Below, in pieces: positions 1-7,875 of a stretch of 7,875 nt of DNA. Origin of the DNA: Chloroflexaceae bacterium. Its GTDB lineage: Bacteria; Chloroflexota; Chloroflexia; Chloroflexales; Chloroflexaceae. The notes beneath the pieces are model-generated. The model saw only the letters and a list, made by a program, of their open reading frames with translations, did not search any database and had not been told where the DNA came from. Numbering within the stretch: position 1 is the first letter of the stretch; each line of letters starts with the position of its first letter. The position numbers and the translations under genes were made by a program. Where the stretch lies: positions 1-7,875 of the forward strand of contig JAOACN010000082.1 in NCBI GenBank assembly GCA_026417815.1, read 5' to 3'.

Positions 1-925
<925 letters not shown>

Positions 926-929
<4 letters not shown>

Positions 930-2110
930 ATACGCTTCCCTTTGTTGACAGCGCCACGATTGAGGGCGAGTTACAGCGGCTCTGGCACGAGACCGCCGAA
1001 ACGGCCACGGGCGGTCAGGCAGTTACCCGCGCGCTGACCTTGAACCTGATCGCCCGCGCCACCGACCCGCTGATGGCCGAACGGATCAGCGCCGTCGCGC
1101 GCGATCTGGTGGCCAGCCATCCCAACCGGACCCTGCTGGCGATCTGCCGACCCGAGGAGGCGCCCCCGCGTATCGAGGCCTGGGTGCAGGCCAACTGCCT
1201 GCTGAGCGCCCCCGGCGTGCCCCAGGTCTGCGGCGAGCAGATCAGCATTGATGCCCGCGGCCCGGTAACCGCGCAGACCGCCTCGCTCATCCTGGCCCTG
1301 CTCGCGCCCGATCTGCCGGTGGTCCTCTGGTTGCCCGGCCCGGCGCCCTTCGACGACCCGCTGCTCCCTCGTCTGCTCGGGGTGATTGACCGGCTGATTA
1401 TCGACTCGCGCGACCTGGCCGATCCCGCGGGCGACCTGCGGCGCATGGCCGCCTTTGATCGCGACCCGGGAACACCGCCGGGCGGAGCGCGCCGGGTCGC
1501 CTTGAGCGACCTGGGTTGGGCGGCGCTGACCCCCTGGCGCGAACTGACCGCCCAGTTCTTCGATACGCGCCCGCTGTTGCCCCATCTGCGCCGGCTCGAT
1601 CAGGTCGACATCGGCTATGTGCCCTCCGGTGAACGCCTGAATCCCTTGCCGGGACTGCTCATCGCCGGCTGGCTCGCCGCCTGTCTGGACTGGACGCCGC
1701 TGGAGGAGGCGATAAGCGTCGAGGGCGCGACCCTTCGCCTGCACCTGCGCCGCCCGGCGGTCGGGGTTGGCCCGCGGGCCATTCGCCTGGTGACGATCAC
1801 CATTGCGCCGGTCAGTGCCGCTGGCGCTGCGCCAGGGCTGGCCATGCTGCGCCTGCGCGCGCTTGACGGGGTGACCGCCGACTTTCAGGTGCAGCGCGCC
1901 GATGAACAGGGACACATCCTGACCAGCGCGGAGGTGGCCGGCCATCCTCCCGTGCGCCGGTTGACCCGCTGCGTTGCGCCGTCGCTGGCCGAGTTAGTGG
2001 CTGCCGAACTGCGGCTCCTCAGCCGTGACGCGATGTTCAGCGCCGCGTTGCAGACGGCGGCAATCTTTGCCGGGGGCCTCGAAGGCCCCGCTACGTCAAC
2101 CGGAGTGTAA
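926..2110 (+). CDS. opcA: Glucose-6-phosphate dehydrogenase assembly/activator protein OpcA
   Basis: The 394-residue product matches the OpcA family, which in cyanobacteria is needed for assembly or allosteric activation of G6PD and is commonly encoded beside zwf. Recognisable segments are HPNRTL (65-70), CGEQI (102-106), DLPVVLW (129-135), DRLIIDS (155-161) and the SDLGWAALTPWRELTAQFFD block (194-213) that starts the C-terminal domain. There is no signal peptide or membrane segment, so it is cytoplasmic. I chose the ATG at 926 because it overlaps the zwf stop by four bases. There is no clear Shine-Dalgarno sequence, so translation probably depends on ribosomes finishing zwf. The last dozen residues (GGLEGPATSTGV) look like a non-conserved tail. 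They are encoded across a perfect 7-bp hairpin (2073-2089, loop CGA), which hints that intergenic repeat-like sequence has reached into the 3' end. Function is assigned from family resemblance and position. Confidence 0.93.
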
Positions 2111-2122
2111 GGGGGAAGGGTT

Positions 2123-2179
2123 GGGAGGGCGGCGCCCTCCCAGGAGAGTATGTAATCCGCGGGGACACCAGGTTTCCCC
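2123..2179. repeat. Two-palindrome repeat, unit 1
   Basis: The unit has two palindromes about 38 bases apart, centre to centre. Palindrome A (2123-2141) has perfect 9-base arms, GGGAGGGCG and CGCCCTCCC, around one base. Palindrome B (2161-2179) has 9-base arms GGGGACACC and GGTTTCCCC around an A, with one mismatch. It begins 13 bases after the opcA stop. As RNA, palindrome A would form an 8-bp stem with a GGC loop and could mark the 3' end of the zwf-opcA transcript, but no T-run follows, so a classical intrinsic terminator is not supported. Unit 2 repeats the same plan about 82-86 bases further on. Confidence 0.75.
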
Positions 2180-2204
2180 ACGCCCCTGCCGAAGGGGAGG
2201 GGCC

Positions 2205-2264
2205 GGGAGGGCCGGGTCCTCCCAGGAACAAAGATATCGGTCGTGTAGGGAAACCAGGCTTCCC
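2205..2264. repeat. Two-palindrome repeat, unit 2
   Basis: This is a second, diverged copy of the unit at 2123-2179, in the same orientation. Palindrome A (2205-2223) has arms starting GGGAGG and ending CCTCCC, with one G-T pair inside, and is followed by CAGGA as in unit 1. Palindrome B (2248-2264) has 8-base arms GGGAAACC and GGCTTCCC around an A, with one mismatch. The spacer between A and B differs in sequence from unit 1, so the palindromes are kept better than the linker. The intervening stretch 2180-2204 also contains a 6-bp inverted repeat, GCCCCT/AGGGGC (2182-2187, 2198-2203). B ends 20 bases before the next gene's start codon. Confidence 0.7.
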
Positions 2265-2284
2265 ACCATGCACAGGCACAACCC

Positions 2285-2659
2285 ATGCTCGACACCAGTC
2301 TTCTCGCCGCCGGCACCTTCCCGTTCGTCTTTCTGCTGGTCTCGATCATCATTGACGCGCTGATGCTCTTTCAGACGAAGTGGGCGGACCTGAAGGGCAG
2401 CTTCCGCGACTCGCTGATCGCCAATCTGATCTCGGCGGTGGTGATCGTGCTGCTGAGCCAGTTGATCCTGAGTGTTCCGAACATCTTCCTGGCCCTGCTG
2501 CTGGCGCTGCTGATCGCCTGGATCGTCGAAGGCTTCGTGTTGACGTTGCTGCGACGAACGACCTTTTCGCGGGGATACCTGGCGGGGCTGGTGGCGAACT
2601 TTTCGGCGTTTATTTTTGCCTATGCGTATGTGCTGACGTTTGCGTTGACTCCATTGTAG
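2285..2659 (+). CDS. Small four-helix integral membrane protein, function unknown
   Basis: The 124-residue product is almost entirely hydrophobic. I see four likely transmembrane segments at about residues 11-29, 43-63, 66-88 and 98-120. Basic residues in the loops at 32-42 (KWADLKGSFRD) and 90-96 (RRTTFSR) suggest that these loops face the cytoplasm and both termini face outside. Acidic residues D24 and E82 lie within predicted helices. I do not recognise the family with confidence; a loose resemblance to small YndM/DUF2512-type membrane proteins is possible but not demonstrated. The ATG at 2285 is the only plausible start, since an in-frame TAG lies at 2246-2248 and no other start codon occurs between. 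The ribosome site is weak (AGG at 2274-2276). The gene converges on secA and follows the palindromic repeats. No promoter is evident, so it may be read from the zwf-opcA transcript. Confidence 0.75.
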   Translation: MLDTSLLAAGTFPFVFLLVSIIIDALMLFQTKWADLKGSFRDSLIANLISAVVIVLLSQLILSVPNIFLALLLALLIAWIVEGFVLTLLRRTTFSRGYLAGLVANFSAFIFAYAYVLTFALTPL

Positions 2660-2664
2660 GCCGC

Positions 2665-2702
2665 AGTAGGGCCGAAGCATTGGCGCAGCCAATGCTTTGG
2701 CC

Positions 2703-2707
<5 letters not shown>
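2665..2707. terminator. Long stem-loop between convergent genes, probable bidirectional terminator
   Basis: The arms 2665-2684 and 2688-2707 pair over 20 bp around a GCA triloop, with a single G-T wobble. It starts six bases after the membrane-protein stop codon and extends over the secA stop codon (2703-2705, minus strand). No clear T-run follows on either strand, so Rho-independent activity is inferred from position and stem strength only. The near-perfect arms could alternatively be a dispersed palindromic repeat captured at a convergent junction. Confidence 0.55.
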
Positions 2708-5704
<2,997 letters not shown>

Positions 5705-5705
<1 letters not shown>

Positions 5706-5794
5706 CAGTATATACTCCGTCGCTGTCTGGGCTTGTGGAGGCGACAGGCAGCGGTGTTCCGTATTGTAGCGTTCGCGGGTAGTGTACCGTCCAT
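5705..5794 (-). CDS. Candidate 29-residue secA leader peptide
   Basis: On the minus strand an ATG at 5794 opens a 29-codon frame whose TGA overlaps the secA start by one base (TGATG), and the secA GGAG ribosome site lies inside it. It begins about 40 bases after the transcription start expected from the promoter at 5841-5870. The peptide ends in a basic stretch (KPRQRRSIY). It has no hydrophobic signal segment and no recognised arrest motif, unlike SecM. The sequence before its ATG is G-rich but not a good Shine-Dalgarno site. Leader peptides controlling secA are known in Proteobacteria (SecM) and other arrest peptides act on Sec genes elsewhere, so a regulatory uORF is reasonable. Chance is also plausible in GC-rich DNA, because this frame stays open well upstream. 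Confidence 0.25.
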
Positions 5795-5840
5795 GGCGTC
5801 CCGCCCCCGAGACGGTGCTCTGCCCGGACAAACCGGCCTT

Positions 5841-5870
5841 ATTATACCCGAGAGCGTTGGGGCGACACAA
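5841..5870 (-). promoter_or_regulatory. Predicted sigma-70-type promoter for secA
   Basis: On the minus strand a perfect -10 box TATAAT occupies 5846-5841. A partial -35 box TTGTGT (5870-5865) lies 18 bases upstream, and a T-rich stretch (TTTTTC, 5876-5871) sits just before it. Transcription would start near 5834, giving a leader of about 130 bases before secA. The AT-rich box stands out in otherwise GC-rich surroundings. The -35 box matches the consensus only in its first three bases. Confidence 0.6.
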
Positions 5871-5885
5871 GAAAAAGGCGGTTCG

Positions 5886-5996
5886 TAACTGTTCACACCT
5901 GGGGTAACAGGGGAGCCTGGGAGCGAGGGCGTCTCGCCCTCGAAGCCACAACGAGGGCTGGAAGCCCTCGCTCCCAGGAAAAGTGTGAACAGTTGC
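5886..5996. mobile_element. MITE-like 111-bp inverted-repeat element with 9-bp target duplication
   Basis: A perfect 12-base terminal inverted repeat, AACTGTTCACAC (5887-5898) and GTGTGAACAGTT (5983-5994), encloses a second, 15-base inverted repeat (5916-5930 with 5964-5978, beginning CCTGGGAGCGAGG). Each inner arm can instead fold on itself: 5924-5942 (8 bp, TCT loop) and 5952-5970 (8 bp, GGA loop). The whole is flanked by the identical direct repeat GGCGGTTCG at 5877-5885 and 5997-6005, as expected for a target-site duplication. It encodes no protein. The terminal repeats are not perfectly flush with the duplication (one extra base on the left, two on the right). Its transposase family is unknown; a mover that makes 9-bp duplications is implied. 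It lies between the kinase gene and the secA promoter and may also act as a hairpin at the 3' end of the kinase transcript, as a short T-run follows at 5876-5872. Confidence 0.7.
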
Positions 5997-6005
5997 GGCG
6001 GTTCG

Positions 6006-6136
6006 CCAGTGTACCTATCTACCGAACACGTTCGCACCGCAGCGGGCGCGGAGGGGCGCAAAGAGCTGGATGTTCCCGGTAGGCCCGCTCCCTCCCAGAC
6101 GCTCCCGTGGGGCAACCAGGGCTCTCGACAGGCGCG
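6006..6136. other. Non-coding spacer downstream of the kinase gene
   Basis: I see no gene, strong promoter or T-tailed terminator in these 131 bases between the MITE-like element and the kinase stop codon. Together with the secA leader and the mobile element they make up the 431-base gap between the kinase and secA. The only structures noted are a small perfect palindrome CGAACACGTTCG near 6023-6034 and a possible decayed repeat at 6091-6120. Confidence 0.5.
6091..6120. repeat. Possible decayed copy of the two-palindrome repeat
   Basis: CCTCCCAG (6091-6098) followed after ten bases by GGGGCAACCAGG (6109-6120) matches, in the same order, the right half of palindrome A and the left half of palindrome B of the units at 2123-2264. 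The spacer is shorter, and the outer halves of both palindromes are not preserved. The match is short and GC-rich, so it could be chance. Confidence 0.25.
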
Positions 6137-7846
6137 TCAATGGGAGATGTGACCATTGGCCCGGTTCGCGGATGGCGCGTGGGTGGCGAGAACCTCGATC
6201 AGGGCGCGCACCAGCGCCTCAGGCGTGAAGGGCTTCTGGATGAAGCGCCCGCCGTGGGTGGCGAGGGTGGCTTCAACACGCGCATCATCGGTATAGCCAG
6301 ACATGAAGACAACCGCGATTGTCGGGCGCCGGGCGCGGATGGCGCTGGCCAGTTGCACGCCGTTGAGACCCTCGGGCATCACGACATCGGTGAGCAGCAG
6401 ATCAATCGGGCCGGCGTACCCCTCAGCGAGCTTCAGCGCGCGATGGCCATCGCTGGCCTCCAGCACGGTGAAACCGGCGCGGAGCAGGATCTGGCTGGTT
6501 AGCAAGCGCACGGCAGTATCGTCTTCCACCAGCAAGACCGTGCCGGCAGCGACCCGCAGGAGGTCGGCCCGGGGCCTGGTGGCAGGCGCGGCTGGCGACC
6601 CGTCGCTTGCCGCGGGCAGATAGATCTCGAAGGTGGCGCCGTGATTGGGCCGGCTGGAGAAGCGGATAAAGCCGCCACTCTGCTGGACGATGCCGTGAAC
6701 CATCGCCAGACCCAGACCCGTGCCCTTGTCGCGTGGCTTGGTGGTGAAGAACGGCTCAAAAATGTGGGGTTGCACCGCCGGATCAATACCAATCCCCGTA
6801 TCAGTGACGGTGAGCACGGCATAGCGTCCTCCCTGCGCGCCAGGGGGGAGGGGCGCGGTGACGGCATCTGTGTAGTACGGGCCGGTCTGGATCACCAGTT
6901 GACCACCATGGGGCATGGCATCGCGGGCATTGATCACCAGGTTCATCACCACCTGCTCAATCTGCCCGCGGTCGGCCAGCACCGGGGGCAGGTCGTGGGA
7001 GAGCAGGATGGTGAGCGTTACATCTTCGCCGATCAGGCGGTGCAGCATCTGCTCCATGCCCGTAAGCACCTCGTTCAGGTTGAGCAACTCGGGTTGCAGC
7101 ACCTGACGCCGGCTGAAGGCCAGCAACTGGCGGGTGAGGGCCGCGGCGCGAGCGCCCGACTGACGGATCTGTTCCAGCCCGTGCCGGTGCGGATCGTCGG
7201 CTGGCACATCCTCCAGGAGCATGTTCACTTCACCCAGGATGACCGTGAGCACGTTGTTAAAATCGTGGGCGATGCCACCGGCAAGGCGGCCCAGGGCCTC
7301 CATCTTTTGCAACTGCCGCTGCTCGGCCTCGACGCGCTGGCGTTCGGCCAGCTCTCGCCGCGCCTCTTCGTAGAGGCGCGCGTTCTCCAGGGCAATGGCG
7401 GCCTGGATGGCGAACGCCGCGGCCAGCCGGGCGTGTTCGCCGGTAAAGAAGCCTGCCTGGTACTTGTCGAGGGTCAGCATACCGGTCAGACGCTCGCCAA
7501 AGATGAGCGGCACGCCGAGCCAGGAGTGGATCGGGTCAGCATTGTATGGCTCACTGTTGAAATGGGGATAGCGCGCGGGAGCATCATCCAGGATTACTGG
7601 CGCCCGCGTGGCGGCAACCTCGGCGTTGGGCGTGAGACCGGGCGTGAGCGCGAAGCGGAAGCCGAGCACCTGTTCACCGCGCTGCAGGCCATAGGCGCCA
7701 ACGATCTCGGCGTACCCGTCCCGCACTACCTGTACCGAGGCGCTGTCGTAGGGCACCACCTTACGCAACTCGCTTAAGATCAGGTCGAGCACCTGCTTCA
7801 GATCGAGGGTGGAGCTGAGCGCCTGCATGGCCGCGCGGAGCGTCTC
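6137..7846 (-). CDS. Hybrid sensor histidine kinase (GAF-HisKA-HATPase-receiver), N-terminus missing
   Basis: The genomic fragment codes 569 residues; the true start lies beyond the contig end. In order it has a GAF sensor domain (about 10-160, starting LDLKQVLDLILSELRKVVPYDSASVQ), a charged helical linker (155-188), and a HisKA domain with GIAHDFNN and phospho-accepting H194 (codon 7267-7265). An HATPase domain follows, with N box NLVINARDAM (302-311), G1 DTGIGI (349-354), F box FEPFFTTK (363-370) and G2 GTGLGL (375-380). The C-terminal receiver has EDD (441-443), phospho-acceptor D487 in LLLTDVVMP, S516 and K538 in QKPF. All catalytic residues are present, so the core should be active. There is no DNA-binding output domain, so signal probably passes to another protein by phosphotransfer. 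No transmembrane segment is seen in what remains, and the ligand is unknown. More sensor domains may have preceded the GAF domain. The next gene downstream is secA, more than 400 bases away, so this is probably not one operon. Confidence 0.93.
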   Translation of the reverse strand, partial: ETLRAAMQALSSTLDLKQVLDLILSELRKVVPYDSASVQVVRDGYAEIVGAYGLQRGEQVLGFRFALTPGLTPNAEVAATRAPVILDDAPARYPHFNSEPYNADPIHSWLGVPLIFGERLTGMLTLDKYQAGFFTGEHARLAAAFAIQAAIALENARLYEEARRELAERQRVEAEQRQLQKMEALGRLAGGIAHDFNNVLTVILGEVNMLLEDVPADDPHRHGLEQIRQSGARAAALTRQLLAFSRRQVLQPELLNLNEVLTGMEQMLHRLIGEDVTLTILLSHDLPPVLADRGQIEQVVMNLVINARDAMPHGGQLVIQTGPYYTDAVTAPLPPGAQGGRYAVLTVTDTGIGIDPAVQPHIFEPFFTTKPRDKGTGLGLAMVHGIVQQSGGFIRFSSRPNHGATFEIYLPAASDGSPAAPATRPRADLLRVAAGTVLLVEDDTAVRLLTSQILLRAGFTVLEASDGHRALKLAEGYAGPIDLLLTDVVMPEGLNGVQLASAIRARRPTIAVVFMSGYTDDARVEATLATHGGRFIQKPFTPEALVRALIEVLATHAPSANRANGHISH

Positions 7847-7875
7847 CTGTCTCTTATACACATCTCCGAGCCCAC
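7847..7875. other. Nextera (Tn5) sequencing adapter, not genomic DNA
   Basis: The last 29 bases begin with CTGTCTCTTATACACATCT (7847-7865), the 19-base Tn5 mosaic end used in Illumina Nextera libraries. They continue with CCGAGCCCAC, the start of the standard read-through adapter. Translated on the minus strand, bases 7861-7847 give MYKRQ (GTG start), a familiar contamination signature at the N-terminus of predicted proteins. Genuine sequence ends at 7846, in the middle of the kinase gene. Confidence 0.97.

Noticed and set aside
971..1945. 324-codon minus-strand frame opposite opcA
   Set aside because: It is antisense to a well-supported opcA, rich in Gln, Arg and Gly, with no family resemblance.
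2123..2264. Start of a CRISPR array
   Set aside because: There are only two imperfect copies, the repeats are themselves diverged, the linkers are not uniform spacers, and no cas genes are present.
2268..2363. ATG at 2268 as start of the membrane-protein gene
   Set aside because: It is in a different frame from the hydrophobic protein and only opens a short arginine/proline-rich shadow frame.
5763..5768. TACAAT on the minus strand as an alternative secA -10 box
   Set aside because: There is no -35-like hexamer 16-18 bases upstream, and the TATAAT at 5846-5841 is a perfect consensus with a partial -35 box.
5706..5951. 82-codon upstream extension of SecA in the same frame
   Set aside because: The extension runs through the promoter and into the inverted-repeat element, is unlike SecA, and the ATG at 5705 has a good ribosome site and a typical SecA N-terminus.
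6641..7777. 378-codon + strand frame opposite the sensor kinase
   Set aside because: It is the mirror of the GAF, HisKA and HATPase coding sequence. It has no domain of its own and no start context.
7847..7861. GTG at 7861 as the real start of the kinase (MYKRQ)
   Set aside because: These codons lie entirely within the Nextera mosaic end, so they are not part of the gene.

Overview
The window is a GC-rich bacterial contig. It carries two genes on the + strand, then a small membrane-protein gene on +, then secA and a hybrid sensor kinase on the - strand. My best guess at the source is a member of the Chloroflexota, class Chloroflexia (Roseiflexus/Chloroflexus-like). This rests on the zwf-opcA pair, the style of the SecA protein (N-terminus beginning MLNWLKKIVGDGN, a lineage-type insertion before the ITYGTNNE motif, a long tail after the zinc site), the GAF-kinase-receiver protein, and GC-rich palindromic intergenic repeats. 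No rRNA or other strong phylogenetic marker is present, so this placement is an inference.

Layout. Positions 1-929 are the 3' two thirds of glucose-6-phosphate dehydrogenase (zwf), cut by the left contig edge. It overlaps by 4 bases (ATGA) with opcA (926-2110), the G6PD assembly/activation protein, so the pair is an oxidative pentose phosphate operon. Positions 2111-2284 hold no gene but contain two tandem copies of a unit built from two different palindromes. A four-helix membrane protein of unknown function follows (2285-2659). It converges on secA, and a 20-bp stem-loop lies between them and includes the secA stop codon. The preprotein translocase ATPase SecA fills 2703-5705 (-). Its leader has a consensus -10 promoter and a 29-codon open frame whose stop overlaps the secA start (TGATG). 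Just upstream of that promoter sits a 111-bp MITE-like inverted-repeat element bounded by a perfect 9-bp direct repeat. The last gene (6137-7846, -) is a GAF-histidine kinase-receiver hybrid protein whose N-terminus is missing.

The final 29 bases (7847-7875) are not genomic. They are Illumina Nextera transposon-end adapter sequence, so the apparent start of the kinase reading frame (MYKRQ) is an artefact.

The protein-coding content is mostly ordinary housekeeping plus a sensor kinase. I do not see a clear novel multi-gene system. The points most worth a second look are the small mobile element with its target duplication, the possible secA leader peptide, the two-palindrome repeat units and the adapter contamination.
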